From: Pseudomonas laurentiana
Lineage (GTDB): Bacteria > Pseudomonadota > Gammaproteobacteria > Pseudomonadales > Pseudomonadaceae
Assembly (NCBI RefSeq): GCF_014648275.1
Contig: NZ_BMQU01000020.1
Location: forward strand, 17,153-81,152
Length of the DNA stretch: 64,000 nt
Direction: 5' to 3'
Shown piece by piece: positions 9,404 through 18,309 of the stretch; position 1 is the stretch's first letter, and each line of letters opens with the position of its first letter. The notes under the pieces are model-generated. The model was given only the letters and a program-made list of their open reading frames with translations. It searched no databases and was not told where the DNA came from. The translations under genes and the position numbers were made by a program.

Positions 9404-10255
9404 TCAACCACCAGGTGCAGGCCGTGGATGCATTACGGCCCGCTGACGTTCCTGCTGGAGGAAATTCATGATGATCGGTGCGACGGCCTCGGCTCGGGTG
9501 ACAAGGAACAGATGGCCGTCGTCGATTATGTGTAGCTGGGCATTGGGAATCCGCCAGGCCAGCAGGCGCATATTGATCAGTGGGATCAAGGGGTCATCGT
9601 CACCGGCCAGTACCAAGGTTGGCTGCTGGATCTTGTGCAGCCAGTGGATGCTGGTCCAGCCAAGGCCGGCGAACAGTTGCCAGTAGTAGCCCAGCTTGCC
9701 CGAGGAGCGCACCTTGGCCGCGTGTGACAAGGCCAGGTCCGGATCGCGACGAAACGCACCACCATAAATGTCCGGGGCAATGCGGATGACATGGGAGGGC
9801 TGTATATAGCGCCTCGGACTGGCCATCAACCAGAGTACCTTGGGCTTGCCCGGAACCATGACCGCACCTGCAGCGGTCGCAGCCAGTACCAGTTTCTTGC
9901 AGCGCTCCGGGTAGTCATGGGCGAACTGTTGCGCCAAGGCACCGCCCCAGGAAACCCCGATGACATTGACCTGGCCATAGTCCAGGTAATCGAGCATGCG
10001 CGCGGTGAGTTTGGCCAGCCCGGGGAAACGGTACGGGCGGCGTGGCGTGGAGGAACCGCCAACGCCCGGCACGTCGAAGGCGATCACTTCCAGGTCCGGG
10101 TCCAGCGCCTGGATGAACGGAAACACCAATTCCAGGTTGGCGCCAATGCCGTTGAAAATCAGCAAGGGTGTCAGGTGCGGCTTGCCGGGGCGAACTGCCG
10201 TCCGGATGGATTGGCCATCCAGGTCGACAGTTCTGAAAATGTACGGTTGCGGCAT
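9404..10255 (-). CDS. phaZ: intracellular PHA depolymerase PhaZ
   Basis: Alpha/beta-hydrolase that degrades stored medium-chain-length PHA. The ATG at 10255 (MPQPYIFRTV) gives 283 residues; upstream in-frame codons belong to the phaC1-phaZ gap. The nucleophile elbow GVSWGG places Ser at residue 102. DDDPLIPL near 220 and a late DDGHLF segment near 247 supply Asp and His, matching the triad reported for the P. putida enzyme. It lies between the two synthase genes, 61 bp after phaC1. Confidence 0.96.
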   Translation of the reverse strand: MPQPYIFRTVDLDGQSIRTAVRPGKPHLTPLLIFNGIGANLELVFPFIQALDPDLEVIAFDVPGVGGSSTPRRPYRFPGLAKLTARMLDYLDYGQVNVIGVSWGGALAQQFAHDYPERCKKLVLAATAAGAVMVPGKPKVLWLMASPRRYIQPSHVIRIAPDIYGGAFRRDPDLALSHAAKVRSSGKLGYYWQLFAGLGWTSIHWLHKIQQPTLVLAGDDDPLIPLINMRLLAWRIPNAQLHIIDDGHLFLVTRAEAVAPIIMNFLQQERQRAVMHPRPAPGG

Positions 10256-10316
10256 GCGCGAGCCCCTGTGATGGATGAAGCGCCGTGTCCCTCGGCAGGC
10301 CACGGCGGTTGGTGTA

Positions 10317-11996
10317 TCAACGCTCGTGAACGTAGGTCCCCGGTGCGGCCTCGCCTGCGCTGTAGGCCTTGTTGCCAAGGCGCGTCGGTGCTTTTTTCAG
10401 CTCCCCCGAGCGCTCTGTCAGCCAGTTTTGCCAATGCAGCCACCAGGAGTCTGGGTGCTTGATGGCGTTTTCTTGCCACTCGCTGGCCTGCTCCAGCAGT
10501 TCACCACCGGTCATGTAGCGTGCCTTGGGGTTGCCCGGTGGGTTGAGGATGCTCTGGATATGGCCGCTATTGGACAGCACGAACTCAACGTTGCCGCCGA
10601 ACAGCTGTGCGGATTTGTAGCAGGACTGCCATGGCGTGATGTGGTCGGAAGTGCCGGCGACGTTGTAGATGTCACTGGTGACTTTCTTCAGATCGATGGG
10701 GGTGCCGCACACTTCCAGTGCATCGGCACGGGTCAATGGGTTGTTCTTGAACATTTCGATCAGGTCGCCGTGAAAGGCGGCCGGCAGGCGGGTGGTGTCG
10801 TTGTTCCAGAACAGGATGTCGAACACGGGAGGCTCATTGCCCAGCAGGTAGTTGTTGACCCAGTAGTTCCAGATCAGATCGTTGGGCCGCATCCAGGCAA
10901 ACACCTTGGCCATGTCGCGGCCTTCCAGCACACCGGCCTGGTAGGAGTGGCGCTTGGCAGCCTCCAGGGTCTGCTCGTCGACGAACAGCGCGACCTGGTT
11001 ATCGAGGGTGGTATCGAGCACGCTGACCAGCAGGGTCAGGGCGTTGACCTTGTTCTCGCCCAGTGCGGCGTAATGGCCGAGCAGCGCCGTGCAGGTGATC
11101 CCGCCGGAGCAGGCACCGAGTATGTTCAAGTCTTTGCTGCCGGTAATCGCCAGTACCGCATCGACGGCTTCTTTCAGCGCATCAATGTAGGTCGAAAGGC
11201 CCCATTCACGTTGAGTCTTGGTCGGGTTGCGCCAGCTGACAATAAAGGTCTGCACGTTGGAGCGCAGGCAGAAACGCGCCAGGCTTTTTTCCGGGCTCAG
11301 GTCAAAGATGTAGAACTTGTTGATCTGTGGCGGTACCACCAGCAGCGGGCGTTCAAGCACCTGTTCGGTGGTTGGCTGGTACTGGATCAGTTCGAGCACT
11401 TCGTTGCGGAACACCACGGCGCCTTCAGTGGTGCCCAGGTTCTTGCCGACTTCGAAGGCATCCATGTTGACCTGGCTGGGCATGCCGCCGTTGTTCACCA
11501 GGTCCTTGGCCAGGTGGGACAAGCCATCCAGCAGGCTTTTGCCGCCGGTCTCGAAGAAACGCTTCACCGCAGCCGGGTTGGCAGCAGTATTGGTCGGCGC
11601 CATGGCTTCGGTCATCAGGTTTATGACGAAGTGGCCGCGGCTGATGTCCTGGTCCGACAGATTGCTGTCACCGATCCAGTCGTGCAGTTCCTTGCGCCAG
11701 GCCAGGTAGGTCTGCAGGTAGCGGCGATACAGCGGGTTCTGGCTCCAGGCCGGGTCGTTGAAGCGACGATCATCGCTCTCCGGTTGCAAGCTGGATTTAC
11801 CGAAGATGACATCCTTGAGTTCCATGCCGAAGTGCGCGACATGCTTGGCACTGTGCAGTGGCTGGCGGATGGCCTGGCGCAGCACCATGCGTGCAGACGT
11901 CAGCAAATCCTTACGGCGCAAGCCCACTACAGGGTTCAGCCCCAGGGTGTTTTCCGAGGCTTGGCGCTGCAGGTCATCGTTGTTCTTGTTGCTCAT
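10317..11996 (-). CDS. phaC1: class II PHA synthase PhaC1
   Basis: Main medium-chain-length PHA synthase and first gene of phaC1-phaZ-phaC2-phaD. The protein has 559 residues starting MSNKNNDDLQRQ. The catalytic box LGACSGG puts the nucleophile Cys at residue 296, the position also found in PhaC2. The C-terminal GTSDHITPW and SGHIQSILNPPGNPK segments hold the catalytic Asp and His. The 345-bp region upstream contains a candidate -24/-12 promoter (12211-12226). Confidence 0.98.
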   Translation of the reverse strand: MSNKNNDDLQRQASENTLGLNPVVGLRRKDLLTSARMVLRQAIRQPLHSAKHVAHFGMELKDVIFGKSSLQPESDDRRFNDPAWSQNPLYRRYLQTYLAWRKELHDWIGDSNLSDQDISRGHFVINLMTEAMAPTNTAANPAAVKRFFETGGKSLLDGLSHLAKDLVNNGGMPSQVNMDAFEVGKNLGTTEGAVVFRNEVLELIQYQPTTEQVLERPLLVVPPQINKFYIFDLSPEKSLARFCLRSNVQTFIVSWRNPTKTQREWGLSTYIDALKEAVDAVLAITGSKDLNILGACSGGITCTALLGHYAALGENKVNALTLLVSVLDTTLDNQVALFVDEQTLEAAKRHSYQAGVLEGRDMAKVFAWMRPNDLIWNYWVNNYLLGNEPPVFDILFWNNDTTRLPAAFHGDLIEMFKNNPLTRADALEVCGTPIDLKKVTSDIYNVAGTSDHITPWQSCYKSAQLFGGNVEFVLSNSGHIQSILNPPGNPKARYMTGGELLEQASEWQENAIKHPDSWWLHWQNWLTERSGELKKAPTRLGNKAYSAGEAAPGTYVHER

Positions 11997-12341
11997 CTAC
12001 GACGCTCCGTTGTCCTGAGACGAGTACCGGTTTTGGCTGTGGCGGTGGCACAGGAGAGGCCGGTACTACTGCTCGGGTGACCAGTGATAACGAACTGCGT
12101 ACAGCGTGTCCGGATGAAAACGAAGGTGCGTCGTGCGGGCAGTCTTTGCGTTGGAAGACAGCCTGCCGCTCGCGACCTTGGCATCCCGACCTGAGCCTGC
12201 ATGAAACCGATGCAGGGAACTTGCCAGATCCATTGGTAACCCGATGTTAAGGTGTTGCGCAAGCCAGCCATCCATTGGCTGTGCAGAGGCATTCAAGCAG
12301 ATCAAATTAGAAAATGCGCTCTAAAACACAAGAGTGCCTGA
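11997..12341 (-). other. phaC1 upstream region without a gene
   Basis: No convincing coding frame lies in these 345 bp. It holds the promoter and 5' leader of phaC1. One -24/-12-like element is annotated separately. The 3' end of the DUF971 gene adjoins it without an obvious U-tailed terminator. Confidence 0.6.
12211..12226 (-). promoter_or_regulatory. candidate sigma-54 (-24/-12) promoter for phaC1
   Basis: Read on the minus strand the element is TGGCAAGTTCCCTGCA, with GG and GC exactly 10 nt apart. The consensus is TGGCACG-N4-TTGCA. Transcription would start near 12199, about 200 nt before the phaC1 ATG. A sigma-54 promoter has been described before phaC1 of P. aeruginosa. Here it rests on one sequence match only. 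Confidence 0.4.
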
Positions 12342-12719
12342 TTAGAGCATCAGTTTGATGACAGACTCGGACGGGTCGCGGGATTTGCCGGCTTTTGCCA
12401 GTTCTTCCAGGTAGTCGGCCCAGAGTTGTTCCTGACGCAGGCACAGCTGCTCCAGGTATTCCCAGGTGAACAGACCGCTGTCATGGCCATCATCGAAGGT
12501 CAGTTTCAGTGCGTACTGGCCAGCCGGTTCGATTGCGCTCAGGCCGACACCAAGCTTGCCGAACTGCAGGATGGGGGTGCCGTGGCCCTGGACCTCGGCG
12601 GAGGGGGAGTGCACGCGCAAGAACTCGGCGGGCAGGTGGTAGACCTCGTCGGGGCCATAGCTGAGGCTGAGGGTCTTGGAGGCTTTGTGCAGGTTGATTG
12701 CGGTGGGGAGTCGAGTCAT
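12342..12719 (-). CDS. DUF971 protein (gamma-butyrobetaine hydroxylase N-terminal-like)
   Basis: A 125-residue protein matching the DUF971 / GBBH-like N-terminal domain, a small beta-fold seen as a stand-alone protein in many proteobacteria. Recognisable parts are LHKASKTLSLSYGPDEVYHL at the N-terminus and the central GLFTWEYLEQLC (about 82-93). The biochemical role is unknown; stand-alone versions are often near hslVU or Fe-S genes. It lies 45 bp after hslU, with a hairpin in between, so it may be partly read through from hslVU. Confidence 0.85.
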   Translation of the reverse strand: MTRLPTAINLHKASKTLSLSYGPDEVYHLPAEFLRVHSPSAEVQGHGTPILQFGKLGVGLSAIEPAGQYALKLTFDDGHDSGLFTWEYLEQLCLRQEQLWADYLEELAKAGKSRDPSESVIKLML

Positions 12720-12726
12720 AAGCGAT

Positions 12727-12746
12727 CAGGGCCGCGAACGGCCCTG
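12727..12746 (-). other. 8-bp hairpin between hslU and the DUF971 gene
   Basis: CAGGGCCG at 12727-12734 pairs with 12739-12746 across a CGAA loop. No U-run follows on the minus strand, so it is more likely an RNA-stabilising or attenuating hairpin than a full terminator. Confidence 0.5.
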
Positions 12747-12764
12747 CCTGTAAGAGGGTGAGGC

Positions 12765-14102
12765 TTACAGAATATAACGAGACAGGTCTTCGTTCTGCGC
12801 CAATTCGCCCAAGTGGCTGTTGACGTAGTCGGCGTCGATCTGGATTGGCGCTTCGCTGTGGGCACTGGCCAAGTCGCCAGCGCTGAACGATACCTCTTCC
12901 AGCAGGCGCTCAAGCAGCGTGTGCAGGCGACGGGCACCGATGTTCTCGGTCTTCTCGTTGACCTGCCAGGCGATCTCGGCCAGGCGCTTGATACCTTCCG
13001 GGGTGAACTCGATGTTCAGGCCTTCGGTTTTCAGCAGCTCGCGGTACTGCTCGGTCAGCGATGCGTGCGGCTCACTGAGGATACGCTCGAAGTCTTGCGG
13101 GCTCAGGGCCTTGAGCTCGACGCGGATCGGCAGGCGGCCTTGCAGTTCAGGGACCAGGTCGCTTGGCTTGCTCAGGTGGAACGCACCCGAGGCGATGAAC
13201 AGGATGTGGTCAGTCTTGACCATGCCCAGCTTGGTGTTCACCGTGCAGCCTTCGATCAGTGGCAGCAGGTCACGCTGTACGCCTTCACGGGATACATCGG
13301 CACCGCCGACGTTGCCACGCTTGGCGACTTTGTCGATTTCGTCGATGAACACGATGCCGTGCTGCTCAACGGCTTCCAGGGCCTTGGCCTTGAGTTCCTC
13401 TTCGTTGACCAGACGCCCGGCCTCTTCGTCGCGCACCAGCTTCAGTGCTTCCTTGACCTTGAGCTTGCGGCTCTTGCGCTTGCCCTTGCCCATGTTGGCG
13501 AACAGGTTCTGCAACTGGTTGGTCATCTCTTCCATGCCCGGTGGCGCGGAAATGTCGACACCCATCGCTTCGGCGACTTCGATCTCGATTTCCTTGTCGT
13601 CCAGTTGGCCTTCACGCAGGCGCTTGCGGAACAGCTGACGGGTGTTGGAGTCCTGGCTCGGGGCGGAGTCTTCGTTGAAACCCGTACGGGCCGGTGGCAG
13701 CAGGGCGTCGAGGATACGTTCTTCGGCGGCGTCCTCGGCACGGTGGCGCACGCGCACCATTTCCTGTTCGCGCAGCAGCTTGATGGCGGCATCCGCCAGG
13801 TCGCGGATGATCGACTCGACGTCACGGCCAACGTAGCCGACTTCAGTGAACTTGGTTGCTTCGACCTTGATGAACGGTGCATTGGCCAGCTTGGCCAGGC
13901 GCCGGGCGATTTCGGTTTTACCGACGCCGGTCGGGCCGATCATCAGGATGTTTTTCGGGGTGACTTCGACGCGCAGCTCTGCTGGCAGCTGCATCCGGCG
14001 CCAGCGGTTGCGCAGGGCAATGGCGACGGCGCGCTTGGCATCGTCCTGGCCGATGATATGGCGGTTGAGTTCGTGGACGATTTCGCGGGGGGTCATGGAC
14101 AT
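12765..14102 (-). CDS. hslU: ATP-dependent protease ATPase subunit HslU
   Basis: AAA+ unfoldase that feeds substrates into the HslV peptidase. The 445-residue protein shows Walker [15 protein letters not shown] (about 56-69), the pore loop [11 protein letters not shown], a long charged I-domain (about 110-235), Walker [11 protein letters not shown], and the [13 protein letters not shown] sensor region. The C-terminal end (DLSRYIL) ends in the short tail that docks into HslV. A second in-frame ATG 6 bp downstream is possible. The gene follows hslV by 77 bp with a hairpin between. Confidence 0.97.
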   Translation of the reverse strand: MSMTPREIVHELNRHIIGQDDAKRAVAIALRNRWRRMQLPAELRVEVTPKNILMIGPTGVGKTEIARRLAKLANAPFIKVEATKFTEVGYVGRDVESIIRDLADAAIKLLREQEMVRVRHRAEDAAEERILDALLPPARTGFNEDSAPSQDSNTRQLFRKRLREGQLDDKEIEIEVAEAMGVDISAPPGMEEMTNQLQNLFANMGKGKRKSRKLKVKEALKLVRDEEAGRLVNEEELKAKALEAVEQHGIVFIDEIDKVAKRGNVGGADVSREGVQRDLLPLIEGCTVNTKLGMVKTDHILFIASGAFHLSKPSDLVPELQGRLPIRVELKALSPQDFERILSEPHASLTEQYRELLKTEGLNIEFTPEGIKRLAEIAWQVNEKTENIGARRLHTLLERLLEEVSFSAGDLASAHSEAPIQIDADYVNSHLGELAQNEDLSRYIL

Positions 14103-14139
14103 GGTGATAGGTGGTCCTTTAACGATGAGTTCAGCGTGG

Positions 14140-14165
14140 AAAAGCCCGGCGATGCAATGCCGGGC
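14140..14165 (-). terminator. terminator-like hairpin inside the hslVU operon
   Basis: A 7-bp stem (14144-14150 with 14159-14165) and 8-nt loop are followed on the minus strand by UUUU. It lies between the hslV stop and the hslU start and may reduce hslU expression relative to hslV. Confidence 0.5.
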
Positions 14166-14179
14166 GCCAGAACAGCTGG

Positions 14180-14710
14180 TTACTCCGCCAGGTCCTCTTC
14201 CTCGATGGTCAGGTTGTGGTTGGTGAATACGCAGATATCGCCGGCGATACCCAGGGCCGTCTCGGTGATTTCCCGGGCCGAGAGGTCGGTCTTCATCAGC
14301 AGTGCGCGGGCAGCAGCCTGGGCAAAGTTGCCGCCGGAGCCCATGGCGATCAGGCCATCTTCCGGCTCCACCACGTCACCGTTGCCGGTGATGATCAGCG
14401 AGGCATCTTTGTTGGCGACTGCGAGCATGGCTTCCAGGCGGCTCAGGGAGCGGTCGGTACGCCACTCCTTGGCCAGTTCGACGGCAGCGCGGATCAAGTG
14501 GCCCTGGTGCTTTTCCAGCTGGCCTTCAAAACGTTCGAACAGGGTGAACGCATCGGCGGTGGCACCGGCGAAGCCAGCGAGCACCTGGCCGTGGTACAGG
14601 CGACGGACTTTCTTCGCGTTGCCTTTCATCACGGTATTGCCGAGGGAAACCTGGCCGTCGCCGCCCATGACGACTTTGCCGTGGCGACGTACTGAAACGA
14701 TGGTGGTCAA
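14180..14710 (-). CDS. hslV: ATP-dependent protease peptidase subunit HslV (TTG start)
   Basis: N-terminal-threonine peptidase of the HslUV complex. The start is taken as TTG at 14710, giving [19 protein letters not shown] and 176 residues, the family length. Removal of the initiator exposes the catalytic Thr, which an upstream ATG at 14758 (MSLHQAF) could not do. A GGAGA ribosome-binding site lies about 8 nt upstream of the [18 protein letters not shown] and the C-terminal ICVFTNHN segment are conserved. A heat-shock-type promoter lies about 50 bp upstream. Confidence 0.95.
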   Translation of the reverse strand: MTTIVSVRRHGKVVMGGDGQVSLGNTVMKGNAKKVRRLYHGQVLAGFAGATADAFTLFERFEGQLEKHQGHLIRAAVELAKEWRTDRSLSRLEAMLAVANKDASLIITGNGDVVEPEDGLIAMGSGGNFAQAAARALLMKTDLSAREITETALGIAGDICVFTNHNLTIEEEDLAE

Positions 14711-14756
14711 GGGGAGAGTCTCCACGCAGCGGGGCGAAAATGCCTGATGCAGACTC

Positions 14757-14784
14757 ATATGGGGGTGATGACGGGTATTTCAAC
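14757..14784 (-). promoter_or_regulatory. sigma-32-type heat-shock promoter of hslVU
   Basis: On the minus strand GTTGAAA (-35) is followed after 13 nt by CCCCATAT (-10), close to the sigma-32 consensus CTTGAAA-N13-17-CCCCATnT. It lies about 45-75 bp before the TTG start of hslV. hslVU is a known heat-shock operon. Confidence 0.75.
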
Positions 14785-14950
14785 TGCTACGGATGAGCGG
14801 TTGTTTTGGTGGTGGGGCTGGCCCGTTTCTCATGCGTCCTTTCCGATGAGTCGCTCAGGTGAGTAGGCGGCGCTGTTATCGCGGGTAATCCCGCTTCCCA
14901 GCGTGTCCCTCTGAACCTTGTGAGAGCGACGGCCTTTCACTGACGTTGGC

Positions 14951-14986
14951 TTTAAAAAACGCCCCCCGCTAAAAAGCGGGGGGCGT
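14951..14986 (-). terminator. strong intrinsic terminator after pyrC'
   Basis: A perfect 12-bp stem (14959-14970 with 14975-14986) and a 4-nt loop are followed on the minus strand by a U-rich run. It ends the pyrR-pyrB-pyrC' transcript 24 bp past the pyrC' stop. Confidence 0.9.
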
Positions 14987-15010
14987 TAGCAGCCTGAGAC
15001 ATCGGCAGGA

Positions 15011-16282
15011 TCAGGCTTCGTGGCTGATATGCCCGTCGACCAAGGTGTACCGTACGGCGCCTGGCAGGCAATGGCCGATGAACGGGCAGTTTTCGCCCTT
15101 GGAGCGCCATTGCTCGCCCGCCACGGTCGAGGCCTGTGGATCGAACACCACCAGGTCGGCGGCAGCGCCCACCTTCAGTTCGCCAACCGGCAGGCGCAGG
15201 GCATGTGCCGGGCCGCTGGACAGGCGCTTGAGCAGGGTTGGCAGGTCAAGCAGGCCGTCGTCGACCAGCGTCAGGGCCAGCGGCAGCAGCAGTTCGACAC
15301 TGCTGATACCCGGCTCGGTGGCGCCGAATGGTGCCAGCTTGGCGTCACGCTCGTGAGGCTGGTGATGGCTGGAAATGGCCTGGATCACACCCGCCTTCAC
15401 CGCCTCACGCAGGCCGTCACGGTCTGTACGGGTGCGCAGTGGTGGTTGGACGTGGTACAGGCTGGAAAAGTCCACCAGTGCTTCATCGGTGAGGATCAAC
15501 TGGTACAGGGCGACATCGGCGGTCACGGGCAGGCCGCGTGCCTGGGCCTGGGCAATCAGTTCGACACCACGGGCGCTGGTGAGTTGGCTGAAGTGCGCAC
15601 GCACGCCGGTTTGTTCAACCAGCAGCAGATCACGGGCCAGCGCCACGGTCTCGGCGGTTTCTGGAATGCCCGGCAGGCCCAGGAAACTGGCCATTGCGCC
15701 TTCATGGGCAAGGCCGCCGTGGGCCAGGTCGCGGTCCTGCGAGTGGAACATTACCGTCAGGTCGAAGGTGGCGGCGTACTCCAGTGCGCGGCACAGGGTG
15801 CGTGTGTTGGAGAAACCGCTCAGGCCATTGCCGAAGGCCACACAGCCAGCGTCTCGCAGGGCAATCAGTTCGGCCAGTTGCTCGCCTTCCAGGCCTTTGC
15901 TCAGCGCGCCGATCGGGAACACTTTGGCATGCCCGGCTTCACGGGCGCGGTCGAGGATCAGTTCGGCAACCGCCGAGGTATCCAGTATCGGCTTGGTCCG
16001 TGGCGGGCAGCACAGGCTGGTGACGCCACCGGCTGCGGCGGCACGGGTTTCACTGGCGATGGTGCCTTTTCGGCTGTAACCCGGTTCGCGCAGGGCGACG
16101 CTAAGGTCAACCAGGCCCGGAGCGGCTACCAGGCCTTCGGCGTTCAGGCTGCGCGCAGCGTGAAAGCCGGCTGGGGCTGCGCCGATGGCGACGATCTTGC
16201 CGGCGTCGATGTGCAGGTCGCTGACCTGATCCAGGCCACTGGCCGGGTCGATGATCCGGGCGCCGAGAATGCTGAGGGTCAC
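15011..16282 (-). CDS. pyrC': inactive dihydroorotase-like subunit PyrC' (PyrX)
   Basis: Dihydroorotase homologue of 423 residues that forms the structural partner of aspartate transcarbamoylase in pseudomonads and is not itself a dihydroorotase. The fold is complete, but the zinc-binding HxH motif is lost: the usual DxHxHLREPG reads [10 protein letters not shown] near residue 60. Other metal ligands are also altered, although an [10 protein letters not shown] segment remains near 301. It overlaps pyrB by 4 bp, consistent with stoichiometric synthesis. A separate active pyrC must exist elsewhere. Confidence 0.94.
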   Translation of the reverse strand: MTLSILGARIIDPASGLDQVSDLHIDAGKIVAIGAAPAGFHAARSLNAEGLVAAPGLVDLSVALREPGYSRKGTIASETRAAAAGGVTSLCCPPRTKPILDTSAVAELILDRAREAGHAKVFPIGALSKGLEGEQLAELIALRDAGCVAFGNGLSGFSNTRTLCRALEYAATFDLTVMFHSQDRDLAHGGLAHEGAMASFLGLPGIPETAETVALARDLLLVEQTGVRAHFSQLTSARGVELIAQAQARGLPVTADVALYQLILTDEALVDFSSLYHVQPPLRTRTDRDGLREAVKAGVIQAISSHHQPHERDAKLAPFGATEPGISSVELLLPLALTLVDDGLLDLPTLLKRLSSGPAHALRLPVGELKVGAAADLVVFDPQASTVAGEQWRSKGENCPFIGHCLPGAVRYTLVDGHISHEA

Positions 16283-17283
16283 TGGGCGTTCTCCTGCTCG
16301 AATTGACGTTGTGCGGTCTGGCCGCTCATGGCCATGGACAGTACGGCCATGCGCACGGCAATGCCGTAGGTGACCTGATTGAGAATGACCGAGTGGGCAC
16401 CGTCGGCCACTGCCGATTCGATCTCGACCCCACGGTTGATCGGCCCCGGGTGCATGACGATAGCGTCTGGCTTGGCGCCGGCCAGGCGCGCGGTGGTCAG
16501 GCCGAACAGGCGGTAGAACTCGCCCTCGCTCGGCAACAGGCCACCCTGCATGCGCTCACGTTGCAGGCGCAGCATGATCACCACGTCGACGTCTTTCAGG
16601 CCTTGTTCCAGGTCGGTGTAGACCTTCACGCCGTACTGCTCGATACCGACTGGCAGGAGGGTTTTCGGGCCGATTACACGGATGTCCGGGCAGCCGAGGG
16701 TTTTCAGCGCGAGCATGTTCGAGCGGGCGACCCGCGAGTGCAGGATGTCGCCAACAATTGCCACCGAGAGGTTCTCGAAGCTGCCCTTGTGCCGCCGGAT
16801 GGTCAGCATGTCGAGCATACCCTGGGTCGGGTGCGCATGACGGCCATCGCCGCCGTTGATGATCGCTACTTCCGGGCATACGTGCTCGGCAATGAAGTGC
16901 GCAGCACCGGAGTCGGCATGGCGAACCACGAACATGTCGGCGGCCATGGCTTCGAGATTGCGCAAGGTGTCGAACAGCGTCTCGCCCTTGCTGGTCGAGG
17001 ACGTCGACACGTTCAGGGTGATCACGTCGGCCGAGAGTCGTTGTGCGGCCAGCTCAAAGGTGGTGCGGGTACGGGTGGAGTTCTCGAAGAACACGTTGCA
17101 CACGGTTTTGCCGCGCAGCAACGGGACCTTTTTCACGGCCCGGGCACCGACTTCCAGGAAGGAGTCGGCGGTATCGAGGATTTCGGTCAGCAGTTCGCGG
17201 GGCAAACCGTCGAGCGAGAGAAAGTGGCGCAGCTGGCCCTGATCATTGAGCTGCAGCGGGCGCTTGGCGTCGATTGGCGTCAT
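16279..17283 (-). CDS. pyrB: aspartate carbamoyltransferase catalytic subunit PyrB
   Basis: Condenses carbamoyl phosphate and aspartate, the first committed step of pyrimidine synthesis. The 334-residue protein has the carbamoyl-phosphate motif [10 protein letters not shown] (about 70-79) and the aspartate-domain segment [12 protein letters not shown]. The N-terminus is longer than in the E. coli chain, a feature of pseudomonad ATCases in which this extension is linked to nucleotide regulation. No pyrI is present; the partner is PyrC', coded immediately downstream with a 4-bp overlap. Confidence 0.97.
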   Translation of the reverse strand: MTPIDAKRPLQLNDQGQLRHFLSLDGLPRELLTEILDTADSFLEVGARAVKKVPLLRGKTVCNVFFENSTRTRTTFELAAQRLSADVITLNVSTSSTSKGETLFDTLRNLEAMAADMFVVRHADSGAAHFIAEHVCPEVAIINGGDGRHAHPTQGMLDMLTIRRHKGSFENLSVAIVGDILHSRVARSNMLALKTLGCPDIRVIGPKTLLPVGIEQYGVKVYTDLEQGLKDVDVVIMLRLQRERMQGGLLPSEGEFYRLFGLTTARLAGAKPDAIVMHPGPINRGVEIESAVADGAHSVILNQVTYGIAVRMAVLSMAMSGQTAQRQFEQENAQ

Positions 17284-17295
17284 CGCGGGGGACTC

Positions 17296-17817
17296 TTAAA
17301 GTGCGGAAACGGTGGCGAGGTCCTGGCGCTCTAGGGCGAGCGGTGCGGGGCCGAGCAATTTTACCCGTTCATGGGCAGCCAGGGACAGGGTTGCACCGAC
17401 CACATTCGGACGGATCGGCAGTTCGCCAGCGTCCAGGTCGAGCAGGCAGACCAGCGTGACACTGGCTGGACGGCCGTAGTCGAACAGTTCGTTGAGGGCG
17501 GCACGAATGGTGCGACCGCTCATCAGCACGTCGTCCACCAGCACCAAGTGCTGGCCTTCAATCTCGAAAGGCAGCTCCGAAGGGCGCACTTGCGGGTGCA
17601 GGCCGTTCTGGCTGAAGTCGTCACGGTAGAACGATACATCCAGTGTGCCGAGCGCGGCGTCCTGTTGGCCAAGGGCTTCAAGCAGGGCCTGGGCAACCCA
17701 TACACCGCCCGTACGGATGCCGATGTAGCGCGGCTCGGTGATGTTACGGCGGGCCAGGTGCGCCTGCAGGTCGCTGGCCATCTGCCGAATCAGTTCGGCG
17801 GGATTGGGTAGGCTCAT
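17296..17817 (-). CDS. pyrR: pyrimidine operon regulator / uracil phosphoribosyltransferase PyrR
   Basis: PyrR-family protein of 173 residues with the phosphoribosyltransferase PRPP loop [18 protein letters not shown] (about 91-108). In Gram-positives PyrR controls pyr mRNA attenuation; in pseudomonads a gene-regulatory role has been reported but the mechanism is less clear. It is first in the pyrR-pyrB-pyrC' unit with a 12-bp gap to pyrB. I saw no convincing PyrR-type anti-terminator structure in the 51-bp gap to ruvX. Confidence 0.93.
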   Translation of the reverse strand: MSLPNPAELIRQMASDLQAHLARRNITEPRYIGIRTGGVWVAQALLEALGQQDAALGTLDVSFYRDDFSQNGLHPQVRPSELPFEIEGQHLVLVDDVLMSGRTIRAALNELFDYGRPASVTLVCLLDLDAGELPIRPNVVGATLSLAAHERVKLLGPAPLALERQDLATVSAL

Positions 17818-17868
17818 GCTTGCTCCTCAAGAGGCCGGACGCGAATACGGTCCGGCTTGAATCTGTGA

Positions 17869-18309
17869 TCAGGGTTGCATCAGCCCGGCGTTTGCTTCCA
17901 GCCAGCCTTGCAGCAGCAGGGCGGCGGCGATGGCGTCGACCGGGTTGTCGCGGTAGCTGCCGCGCTGACCACCGCGGGCCATGCGCTCGCCCTTGGCTTC
18001 GAAGGTGGTCAGGCGTTCATCGTGGGTGTGTACGGGCAGGTTGAAGCGGCCATTCAGGCGACGGGCGAATTTCTCGGCGCGGGCGCTCATTTCGCTGGGG
18101 GTGCCGTCCATGTTCAACGGCAAGCCGACGACTATTGCATCGGGCTGCCATTCCTTGATCAGTTTTTCGACCTGAGCCCAGTCCGGCACACCGTTCTGCG
18201 CTTTAAGCGTGCAGAGTTCGCGGGCTTGCCCGGTGATCATCTGGCCGACGGCCACACCAATCTGTTTGCTGCCATAGTCAAAACCCAGCAGGAGCCTTGG
18301 TGCACTCAT
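17869..18309 (-). CDS. ruvX: Holliday-junction resolvase-like nuclease RuvX (YqgF)
   Basis: RNase-H-fold protein implicated in 16S rRNA 5' processing and possibly recombination. The 146-residue protein begins with the catalytic strand GFDYGSKQIGVAVG (about 9-22) and has the middle motif IVVGLPLNMDG and a late DERLTT segment with acidic residues, as in active members. Its start overlaps the algH stop by 1 bp, so it is translated with algH. Confidence 0.94.
   Translation of the reverse strand: MSAPRLLLGFDYGSKQIGVAVGQMITGQARELCTLKAQNGVPDWAQVEKLIKEWQPDAIVVGLPLNMDGTPSEMSARAEKFARRLNGRFNLPVHTHDERLTTFEAKGERMARGGQRGSYRDNPVDAIAAALLLQGWLEANAGLMQP

Noticed and set aside
10275-12080. 601-codon plus-strand frame opposite phaC1
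   Set aside because: Antisense to phaC1, which has conserved catalytic residues; the antisense product resembles no protein I know.
12813-14747. 644-codon plus-strand frame opposite hslU and hslV
   Set aside because: Antisense shadow of two well-identified genes in high-GC DNA; no family resemblance and no own ribosome-binding context.
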